From Tuwongella immobilis (lineage in GTDB: Bacteria > Planctomycetota > Planctomycetia > Gemmatales > Gemmataceae), in assembly GCF_901538355.1 (NCBI RefSeq), contig NZ_LR593887.1, positions 62,001 through 126,000 on the forward strand: a stretch of DNA of 64,000 nt, written 5' to 3'. This document shows positions 25,421 through 32,945 of the stretch, piece after piece (the first letter of the stretch is position 1; each line of letters starts with the position of its first letter). The position numbers were made by a program, and so were the translations under genes. The notes beneath the pieces were generated by a model that had not been told where the DNA came from, did not search any database, and saw only the letters and a program-made list of their open reading frames with translations.

Positions 25421-26566
25421 ATGAGCAAATCAACGTTGCAAACGCCCACGTATCCATTTGCATTTTTCAATTGTCGGAATATCTCCTGCCCAGAAGATCA
25501 AGCATCAAAGCGTAAAGTTATCGTTGGCTACGCACCTTCAACGTCATTTTTTGAACTCGATGATAACGAAAATGTTCGCGAATATTTAGTTGATGCTGTT
25601 GGGAAACTCAAGCAACGACCAACACTGGTGCATCTTTCAATACGAAACACGCTCGCTGAACGGCCTGAGGATTTTTCCGTTCTGAATAACGGCATTTGTA
25701 TTACGGCACATAAATGTCAAATTGATGAGGCGAAGAGGTTACTCATTCTCACCAAACCGAGCATCATCAATGGTTCTCAGACCCAAGGGGAACTCAAACG
25801 GTTTTATGCTGCCAATCCCAATGCGCTGCCCGTTTCGGTAAAATTCGAAATCATCGTTACGGATGATACTGGGATTATCGCCGAAGTGGCGATTGCGAGG
25901 AACTTCCAGAATGATGTGCGAGCAATTTCGATTGCTGGCCGTCGTGGAAAATTTGATCAGTTGGAAGAAGCATTGCAAACAGGAAATCCAAACCTCAAAC
26001 TTCGACGTACTGAAACTGATTTGTCTGATGAATACCTTGATACTGAGAAATTGCTTCAAGTTCTTTTTGCTCTTGTTCCAGATGAATTAGCTATCGGTGC
26101 GTGTTCTGGCTTAAAGAATAAGACCTTTGCATACAGTCAAAAAGCGAAATGTCTAAAGCTCTTCGAACAGATGCAGAAATGTGATAGTATAGAACAACGC
26201 GATGTCTATCAATTTTTCTTAGATGTTGCTTATTCAGCTTGGACTCTCTACGAAAAATGGCAGACACACCAAGGATTTCAGGGGACGGGCCTCCGTTCAA
26301 TTGTACGTGGTGAGAACCGAGAGATCAGTCATGTTCCCGATGGAATCATTTTCCCAATCATCGCCGCTCATTCAGCGTTTTGTAAACGCGATGAAGTGTG
26401 GAAATTGGAAGTTCCAGATTCTTTTGATGCGAGTTTGATTCAAGCCGCTGTGGATGACTACAAAGATGTTGCTGATCATAATCCACAAACGATGGGCAAA
26501 AAACAGGCGTGTTATCGGCGTCTACTGGATCTTTCACGGCTTTATGCAAGACTTGCAAAGAACTAA
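25421..26566 (+). CDS. AIPR-family protein (abortive infection phage resistance)
   Basis: The 381-residue protein shows the AIPR core. VLNNGICITA (NNG at 89-91), PSIINGSQTQGEL (NGSQT at 117-121) and VAIARNFQNDVRAISIAGRR (157-175) match the family's NNG, NG.QT and A...N.Q..I motifs. AIPR proteins come from abortive-infection phage defence; their biochemical action is not well defined. The gene is much richer in A/T and uses different codons (AAT, AAA, TTT, GAT) from its neighbours, a sign of recent transfer. It stands alone with its own promoter and terminator. The start at 25421 has AAGGA 7 nt upstream; the adjacent ATG at 25418 is also possible. Confidence 0.8.
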   Translation: MSKSTLQTPTYPFAFFNCRNISCPEDQASKRKVIVGYAPSTSFFELDDNENVREYLVDAVGKLKQRPTLVHLSIRNTLAERPEDFSVLNNGICITAHKCQIDEAKRLLILTKPSIINGSQTQGELKRFYAANPNALPVSVKFEIIVTDDTGIIAEVAIARNFQNDVRAISIAGRRGKFDQLEEALQTGNPNLKLRRTETDLSDEYLDTEKLLQVLFALVPDELAIGACSGLKNKTFAYSQKAKCLKLFEQMQKCDSIEQRDVYQFFLDVAYSAWTLYEKWQTHQGFQGTGLRSIVRGENREISHVPDGIIFPIIAAHSAFCKRDEVWKLEVPDSFDASLIQAAVDDYKDVADHNPQTMGKKQACYRRLLDLSRLYARLAKN

Positions 26567-26601
26567 TTTGTTCTGATCGCATTTGATTTTGATGTCAAAT
26601 T

Positions 26602-26645
26602 AGCCAGTTCAAGGAATCGTTCTGTTCCTTGGACTGGCTTTTGTC
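26602..26645 (+). terminator. Strong intrinsic terminator of the AIPR gene
   Basis: AGCCAGTTCAAGGAA (26602-26616) pairs with TTCCTTGGACTGGCT (26625-26639) over 15 bp, with one G-U pair and an 8-nt loop, followed by TTTTGT. It is the only classic stem plus T-tract terminator on the plus strand here, in line with the gene's foreign origin. Confidence 0.85.
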
Positions 26646-26824
26646 GTTGAAGTCTGAACTATCTAACGCGTCTGGGGCTAATCGATGTTTCTTTGGTCGA
26701 AGTCGTAATGAAACCGGGGGATTCAATTTGGCAAGTCTGGGCGATGGTTGCTATCCTAAAGGTACGCCACGTGTCACTGCGTGGTGCATCGATTCGCGCC
26801 AGCCTTTTCAGGAATCCTTCGATT

Positions 26825-29800
26825 ATGCTGCCTCGTTGTTTTGCTGCCTTGCTTTGCATGATCGGGACGATCCCGGTGGCGGCAGAGGAGCCGATTCGGT
26901 TCCCTCGCACACCTAGTCTCTCCCCCGACGCAAAAACGGTTGCGTTCAGCTACCGTGGTGATATTTGGACCGTCCCCAGCGAAGGGGGCATGGCCCGACC
27001 GTTGACCCAGCACGAAGCCCATGATGTCTATCCGGTGTTTAGCCCGGATGGCAAATGGATCGCGTTTTCGTCCAATCGTTTCGGCAGTTACGACGTGTTC
27101 GTGATGCCTGTGGTGGGAGGCCGACCCACGCGGCTGACCTTCGATTCCAATGCGGATGTGGTTCGCGGTTGGACGGCGGATAGCAAGAATATCCTGTTCC
27201 GATCGTCGCGCGCGATTAGCTACCCTTCCGCGACGGAAACCTATTCGATTCCGTTGACTGGCGGCGCGGAAACGCAGTTGCCGGCCAAGGATGCCAAAGA
27301 ATTGACGCTGGCACCGGATGGCTCGATGGTGTTTGTGCGTGGTTCGGGCGACTCGGTTCGCAAGGGCTATCGCGGATCGTCGAATGATGATCTGTGGCTG
27401 GCCGGGCCGGGGGGCAAGAATCCCCGGAAATTCACGACCTTCGACGGGCAAGACATTCATCCGATCTTTGCACCCAATGGTCGGGCATTGTACTACGTCA
27501 GCGAGAAGTTCGGCACGCCGGGCAATATCGTCTCGCAAGCCATGCAGCCCACGCCCGAAGGCTTTGTGCCCACGGGAGATGCGACGCCGTTGACGCAGCA
27601 CAAAGATGACGCTGTGCGCGAGATGCATCTGGCGGCCAATGGATCGGCGATTGTTTATGAGTGCGGCACCGATATTCACATCGTCAACACGAGTGACAAG
27701 GCCAGCCGCAAGCTGAAGATCTTGGCCTATGCCGACGACAAAACCAATCCCGAACGCACGACGACCTATTCCCGCGATATCAGCGAATACGAAATTTCGC
27801 CGGATGAAAAGAGTGTCGCGTTCGTGGTCCGAGGCGAAATTTTTCTGACGCCTGTGGGGAGCTCGGCACCCGCCAAGCAGCTCACCGATTGGCCCGGAAA
27901 TGATGGGCAACTCGCCTGGGCACCCGATGGCAAATCGCTGGTGTTTGTCTCGGATCGCGGGGTGACGGAAGATTTGTATGTGCTCAAGGCCGATCCCGAT
28001 GGTCCGTTGGCGGCGGCGAGCAAATTCGTCATCAAACGGCTGACCAACACGGCGGAACCCGAAGGGGCCGTGAGCTTTAGCCCGGATGGCAAGCGCATTG
28101 TGTTCATCGCCGATGGTCGGCTCAAGTCGATTGCCGCCGATGGAACCGATCCCAAAACGCTAGTCGATGAGCCGCAAGTGGGCGAATACGAATGGTCGCC
28201 CGATGGCAAGTGGATGGTCGTGGGCCGCACCGATGGCTCGCTGGGAACGGAATTGTATCTGATGCCCAGCAGCGGTGGCGAAATGACCAACCTGACCCGG
28301 TATGCGACGCGGAATTCGTCGGCGACGTGGAGCAAATCGGGCCATAAACTCGCGTTCCTGAGCGATCGTCGCAGCCAAGTCGGATTGTATGTGATGAGCC
28401 TGCAAAAGCCGGGTGCCGACGCCAAGCAGACGACCTTCGACCTGGATGAAGTCCACCTGCGGGTGAACCGCATCACCACGCAATCGGTCGGAAGTGTGTC
28501 GATTACGCCGGATGGATCGCGGGTGGTTTATGCGGCGTCGGCGGCGGGTTCAACTCCCGGAGCCGGGGAAGAAAGCGATCTCTGGGTGGCCAGCGCCGAA
28601 GGTCGGTCGATGACTCGGCTGACGACCGGCAACCTGGGGCCGCGTGCCTTCCGATTCAATCGCAGTGGCACGGCGGTGTTCTTCCTCAGTCGCGCGGGAG
28701 AATTGCGCGTCGTTCCGTTGGGCGGAAGCCGTGGGCCGATCGGCGCAGTGGCCGGTGGGCCAGCGTCGGGTGGTCCTGGTGGACCCGGTGGGCCGGGCGG
28801 CTCAAGCGGGCCGATGGGAAGCAGCTCGGCCAGCGCGCCGGCGGGCGAACCCGGACGCATTCCGTTGACCGCACGATTGACCACGAACACCACCGCGGAA
28901 TTCCTGGCGACGTTCGATCAAGGCTGGCGGATTCTCGCCGATGGCTTCTATGATTCGACGTTCCATGGTACGGATTGGAACAAAGTCCGCGAGAAGTTGC
29001 GACCGGCCGTTGAGCATATCACCGACGTGGAAGATTTCTACGCGCTGGTGCAAATCATGCTCGGCGAACTGAACGCATCGCACCTGGGCATTAGCGGTCG
29101 CACCCGTCAGGCCAACCCGGACGATTCGACGGCGGATCTTGGCTTGCTGTTCGATCCGCTGTTCGCGGGACCGGGGCTGAAGGTGCTGGAAGTGGTGCGT
29201 CGTGGCCCGGCAGACCGCGTGGGCATCGAATTCAAGCCCGGCGATGTCATCACCCACCTCGACGATGTCGAACTGGGGCCGACAGTCAACGTCAGCAAGC
29301 TGCTCAACGGCAAATCGGGGAGCACCATTACCGTGAAGGTGGTGAATCCGACCCAACCGAAGGCCGCGCCGCGAACGATGAAACTGACTGCCGGTTCGCG
29401 GGCGCAAATGGCACCGCTGATGTACGCGCGCTGGGTGCGCCAGAATGAAGAGATGGTGGCCAAACTCTCCAAGGGGTCGCTGGGCTACATTCACATTCCG
29501 AGCATGGACGAAAACGGCCTGGAAGCGTTCGTTCGTTCGTTGTATTCGGATAACTTCAACAAGGATGCGATTGTTCTGGATGTCCGGTATAATGGCGGTG
29601 GCTTTACGCACGATCAAGTGCTGAACTACCTGACCGGCAAGCCGCACACGATCTTCCGCAACCGTTCGGGTGGGGAAGGGACCGTGATGCGGAATTACGA
29701 TCGCAAGTGGAGCAAGCCGCTGATTCTGCTGACCAACCATCGATCGTATTCGGATGCGGAAATCTTCCCGCATGCGTTCCGCACGCTGGGGTTGGGCAAA

Positions 29801-30163
29801 CTGGTGGGCACTCCCACGAGTGGCGCGGTGATTGGCACGGTGCAGCGTCGGTTGCTGGATGGCTCCAGCTTCCGCTTGCCGCGAACCGGCGTCTTCACCG
29901 TGCAGGGCGTGAACATGGAAAAGGAAGGCGTGAAACCGGATTATCTGGTGGAAACGACTTCGGAAGATGTGCTGGCCGGGCGCGATCCGCAGATTTCCAA
30001 GGCGGTGGAAGTGCTTCTGGGCGAAGTTTCGGCCTGGAAGAAAGCGAACCCCACGCCGAATACGACCGCGCCCAAGCCGACGATCAGCAGCACGTCGCCC
30101 ATGCCTAAGCCCGCCACGGATGGGGCCAAGGGGGCTGCGGCGGCTCCGAGTCCGACCAAGTAA
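26825..30163 (+). CDS. Secreted tricorn-type protease (beta-propeller, PDZ, S41 peptidase)
   Basis: The 1112-residue protein has a signal peptide (1-21, ending VAA). Beta-propeller repeats follow (about 25-640, recurring SPDGK.I.F and W.PDGK motifs). A Gly/Pro/Ser-rich linker lies at about 650-695, then a helical core, a PDZ domain (about 785-860, GLKVLEVVRRGPADRVGIEF) and the S41 catalytic domain. Catalytic residues line up with archaeal tricorn: Ser752-His753 (LNASHLGIS), nucleophile Ser976-Asp977 (RSYSDAEIF) and Glu1032 (NMEKEGVKPD). Tricorn breaks down peptides; here it acts outside the cytoplasm. The start at 26825 is the ATG giving the signal peptide, with AGGA upstream. The C-terminal 50 residues are Thr/Pro/Ala-rich. 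Confidence 0.88.
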   Translation: MLPRCFAALLCMIGTIPVAAEEPIRFPRTPSLSPDAKTVAFSYRGDIWTVPSEGGMARPLTQHEAHDVYPVFSPDGKWIAFSSNRFGSYDVFVMPVVGGRPTRLTFDSNADVVRGWTADSKNILFRSSRAISYPSATETYSIPLTGGAETQLPAKDAKELTLAPDGSMVFVRGSGDSVRKGYRGSSNDDLWLAGPGGKNPRKFTTFDGQDIHPIFAPNGRALYYVSEKFGTPGNIVSQAMQPTPEGFVPTGDATPLTQHKDDAVREMHLAANGSAIVYECGTDIHIVNTSDKASRKLKILAYADDKTNPERTTTYSRDISEYEISPDEKSVAFVVRGEIFLTPVGSSAPAKQLTDWPGNDGQLAWAPDGKSLVFVSDRGVTEDLYVLKADPDGPLAAASKFVIKRLTNTAEPEGAVSFSPDGKRIVFIADGRLKSIAADGTDPKTLVDEPQVGEYEWSPDGKWMVVGRTDGSLGTELYLMPSSGGEMTNLTRYATRNSSATWSKSGHKLAFLSDRRSQVGLYVMSLQKPGADAKQTTFDLDEVHLRVNRITTQSVGSVSITPDGSRVVYAASAAGSTPGAGEESDLWVASAEGRSMTRLTTGNLGPRAFRFNRSGTAVFFLSRAGELRVVPLGGSRGPIGAVAGGPASGGPGGPGGPGGSSGPMGSSSASAPAGEPGRIPLTARLTTNTTAEFLATFDQGWRILADGFYDSTFHGTDWNKVREKLRPAVEHITDVEDFYALVQIMLGELNASHLGISGRTRQANPDDSTADLGLLFDPLFAGPGLKVLEVVRRGPADRVGIEFKPGDVITHLDDVELGPTVNVSKLLNGKSGSTITVKVVNPTQPKAAPRTMKLTAGSRAQMAPLMYARWVRQNEEMVAKLSKGSLGYIHIPSMDENGLEAFVRSLYSDNFNKDAIVLDVRYNGGGFTHDQVLNYLTGKPHTIFRNRSGGEGTVMRNYDRKWSKPLILLTNHRSYSDAEIFPHAFRTLGLGKLVGTPTSGAVIGTVQRRLLDGSSFRLPRTGVFTVQGVNMEKEGVKPDYLVETTSEDVLAGRDPQISKAVEVLLGEVSAWKKANPTPNTTAPKPTISSTSPMPKPATDGAKGAAAAPSPTK

Positions 30164-30181
30164 GCGAGGGAGTCCATCAAC

Positions 30182-30871
30182 GTGAGCGTTCCAAAACTCC
30201 GGGAACTCTACGAGCAACTTCCGCAGGCGCGTCAAAGCGACGATGCAGAAGATTGGGCCGTCCGCATGCGGGGTGCCTATGCGGATTTCAAGGAGCAAGT
30301 GCTGCGTCGCTACACCGAGGGAACGCTTCAGCGGCTCCTGACCAGCGACGACAACTTGACTCGGCGGGCGGCGGTGGACGCACTGGGATTGATTGGTTCC
30401 ATGGCCTGCGTTCGCGATTTGGCGGAACGGCTCCATGACGAAGATCCGATCATCGTTGGCATGACCGAGCAAGCACTCTGGACGATTTGGTTTCGCGGCG
30501 ATTCACCCGAGGAAGCCGATCGTCTGGATGGGATTCTGCGATTGGAGAATCCGCGACGGGTGCTGACGGGGTTGGATGAACTCGTGGCGCGCTCGCCGAA
30601 TTTCGCGGAGGCCATCAATCAGCGGGCGATTGTCTATTTTGGGATGAAAGACTACGCCCGTTCGATCGACGATTGTCGCCGCGTGTTGCAGTTGAATCCG
30701 CACCATTTCGGGGCACAAGCCGGAATGGGGCAGTGCTATCTGAAACTGCGACACTGGCGGGATGCGCTCCATGCCTTTGAATTGGCGTTGCGAATTCATC
30801 CGGGCATGGACGGCGTGAAGGAAAATATTCGGCTCCTTCGAGAAGCGATTGGCGAAGATCCGACGGATTGA
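30182..30871 (+). CDS. HEAT-repeat plus TPR protein
   Basis: The 229-residue protein has HEAT-like helices (about 50-110, LTRRAAVDALGLIGSMACVR, ALWTIWFRG) followed by tetratricopeptide repeats (about 135-220). The TPR pattern is clear: AEAINQRAIVYFGMKDYARS, then AQAGMGQCYLKLRHWRDALH and AFELALRIHP. Such proteins are scaffolds for protein contacts. The start is GTG at 30182, with GAGGGAG about 9 nt upstream. It begins 18 bp after the protease gene, so co-transcription is likely. Specific role unknown. Confidence 0.8.
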   Translation: MSVPKLRELYEQLPQARQSDDAEDWAVRMRGAYADFKEQVLRRYTEGTLQRLLTSDDNLTRRAAVDALGLIGSMACVRDLAERLHDEDPIIVGMTEQALWTIWFRGDSPEEADRLDGILRLENPRRVLTGLDELVARSPNFAEAINQRAIVYFGMKDYARSIDDCRRVLQLNPHHFGAQAGMGQCYLKLRHWRDALHAFELALRIHPGMDGVKENIRLLREAIGEDPTD

Positions 30872-30946
30872 CCGGGATTCGCTCGCCCGTGAGTTGAAGA
30901 CTCGTGAGCCGATGGACTGTGGCCGATTCGGCAAAGGAATTCCAGC

Positions 30947-31957
30947 ATGGATGCGATGGCGTTTCTCTCCAAACCCGGCAAGCAAGTGCAGCCCATTTAT
31001 GTGGTCTGCGGCGATGAGGATTTTCTCAAGCGGCGGGCGTTGGCGGTCATCGAGAAAATCGTTCTCGAAGATGCCGACCCCGCCTTTGCCATGACTACCT
31101 ATGTCGCCGATGCTGCGGATTTCTCCACCATTCGCAACGAGTTGGATACGCGACCATTTCTGGCCCCACGTCGGCTGGTGATTGTGGAACAAGCGGATCC
31201 GTTTGTCTCGGAGCATCGCCCCAAGCTGGAAAAGCTGGTCGCCAGTCCGGGCACCAGCGGCGTGCTAGTTTTGGAAGTCCGCACCTGGCCCGCGACGACG
31301 AAACTCGCCAAGCAGGTGCCCGACGCTGCCACCATCGTCTGCAAAGCCCCCACCGCGCAAAAACTCTTCGGCTGGTGTACCGATTGGTGCAAGTCGAATT
31401 ATAACAAGAAGTTAAGTCCCGCCGCCGGGCATATGCTCATCGAATTAGTCGGCCCGCAAATGGGGTTGCTCGACGCGGAATTGGCCAAGCTGGCCATTTA
31501 TGTGGGCGATCAGCCGATTATCGAAGAAAAAGACGTGGATGCGCTGATTGGCCGCAGTCGATCGGCCAACGTCTTCAAAATTCTCGACGCCGTCGGCGAG
31601 GGGAAGCCCGGCGATGCGCTCACGATTCTCGGCGAACTATTCGAGGAAGGCGAAGACCCCATTGCGATTCTCGGCGCGCTCGGATCGCAACTGCGGAAGT
31701 TGGCTAAGGCGGGCAGCCTGATGCGGATTGGCTATTCCGTGGATGAGGCGATGGAAGATGCGGGGGTGGCCAAGTGGCCCGCCGCCCGAGATTCCGCCCG
31801 AAAACAATTGCAGCATCTGGGGCAATCCCGCGTTGACAAGCTGTTTGCGTGGCTCCTGGAGACCGATTTGGGCATGAAAGGGGGCAGCGCTTTGCCGCCT
31901 CGATTGGTCCTGGAGCGGCTGTTGGTGCAATTGGCCAAGCCTGGTTCGGCCGCTTGA
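30947..31957 (+). CDS. holA: DNA polymerase III delta subunit
   Basis: The 336-residue protein matches HolA in length and plan. The N-terminal domain has PIYVVCGDEDFLKRRALAVI, and the middle has VDALIGRSRSANVFKILDAV. The C-terminal collar region has ALTILGELFEEGEDPIAILG and LGSQLRKLAKA. Delta is the wrench of the clamp loader that opens the beta ring. In this family the Walker motifs are missing, as here. ATG at 30947 fits the expected N-terminus. It lies 75 bp after the HEAT/TPR gene. Confidence 0.9.
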   Translation: MDAMAFLSKPGKQVQPIYVVCGDEDFLKRRALAVIEKIVLEDADPAFAMTTYVADAADFSTIRNELDTRPFLAPRRLVIVEQADPFVSEHRPKLEKLVASPGTSGVLVLEVRTWPATTKLAKQVPDAATIVCKAPTAQKLFGWCTDWCKSNYNKKLSPAAGHMLIELVGPQMGLLDAELAKLAIYVGDQPIIEEKDVDALIGRSRSANVFKILDAVGEGKPGDALTILGELFEEGEDPIAILGALGSQLRKLAKAGSLMRIGYSVDEAMEDAGVAKWPAARDSARKQLQHLGQSRVDKLFAWLLETDLGMKGGSALPPRLVLERLLVQLAKPGSAA

Positions 31958-32243
31958 TGGGACGGTGATTGGTTGCGTAGGCAGCGAATCATCCGAATTG
32001 TCCGACCATTTCCCCGAATTCTTCCGCTTGCAAGGGCAATCCGGCGGGAAATTTCCGATTGTTTTCATCTGGAGAATGCCGGGAGTTTTCCTGGTTTCTC
32101 TTGGGTGCCCTCTCGTGCAGACTTCCCAGGTTTCGGCATAACTCCGCGGTCAGAATCCCACTTGCGGCGAATATTTCGCACGGTATATCGCCGCCTCCCA
32201 GTGAATGGATTCACGGGATGACCTTCAGCACGGAGATGGGCTG

Positions 32244-32825
32244 ATGCCCCAGGCCGATGCCACGCTACGACCAACGGATTTGCTCGGACCCGATGCCGCC
32301 CGCATTTGGCAGCAACTGCTCGATCGCTACACCCCGGCGCTGTCTCGCTGGGCGAGTCGCAACGGGTGGCAGCCTGCCGATGTCGCGGACTTGGTTCAGC
32401 AAGTATTCATGCGATTCTGGGAGCAACTCGCCACCAGCAAAGCGGAGGAAATTGCCATCCGCCCCGCACTGCGGCAACTCCGCCGCACGGTGATGAAGGA
32501 GTTCCGGCAACGGCGACCGCAGGATCAGACCGCCACGGTGAACTGGTCCGAACTCTCGCTGCATCAGGGGGAAGGCTCGGCATTCCAACTCTGCCGCGAT
32601 CCCCGACGCCGACTCCGCTTCACCCGCATGTTGCGCCGCCTGCAATGGGAATTCGAGCCGGCCACCTGGCAAGCCTTCTGGGATACCACCGTGAAGCGCC
32701 ATCCCGTGGCCCGCGTGGCGATTGCCCTGGGCTGGCCCAAGACCGAAGTGGCCGTGGCCCGGTATCGCGTGCGGCAGCGACTGCTGAAGTTGCTCAAACG
32801 CATGCGCCGCCGCCCGGAGCGCTAA
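32244..32825 (+). CDS. ECF-type RNA polymerase sigma factor
   Basis: The 193-residue protein has region 2 (IWQQLLDRYTPALSRWASRN then ADVADLVQQVFMRFWEQL) with the usual region 2.2 pattern. Region 4 (ATWQAFWDTTVKRHPVARVA then IALGWPKTEVAVARYRVRQR) has the helix-turn-helix. It is Arg-rich at the C-terminus. Its target genes and anti-sigma partner are not evident; no membrane anti-sigma factor lies next to it. The start at 32244 has GGAG about 10 nt upstream. Confidence 0.85.
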   Translation: MPQADATLRPTDLLGPDAARIWQQLLDRYTPALSRWASRNGWQPADVADLVQQVFMRFWEQLATSKAEEIAIRPALRQLRRTVMKEFRQRRPQDQTATVNWSELSLHQGEGSAFQLCRDPRRRLRFTRMLRRLQWEFEPATWQAFWDTTVKRHPVARVAIALGWPKTEVAVARYRVRQRLLKLLKRMRRRPER

Positions 32826-32870
32826 TCCAGCCCAAAATGCGCGGCAGGAATGGCCCATCCAATGCAGATC

Positions 32871-32917
32871 GCCCGAAATTCCCAGACGTGTCGATGACCG
32901 TCGGCGGAGTTTCGGGC
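32871..32917. terminator. Hairpin between convergent sigma-factor and pheT genes
   Basis: GCCCGAAATTCC (32871-32882) pairs with GGAGTTTCGGGC (32906-32917) over 12 bp, with one G-U pair. It sits between the ends of two converging genes, so it could stop transcription from both sides. Confidence 0.55.
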
Positions 32918-32945
32918 GATGTCGATTTCGCGGCGTGAAATGCGA

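Noticed and set aside
28802-30472. 556-codon minus-strand reading frame
   Set aside because: Antisense to the tricorn protease and the HEAT/TPR gene; composition is that of a complementary-strand frame.
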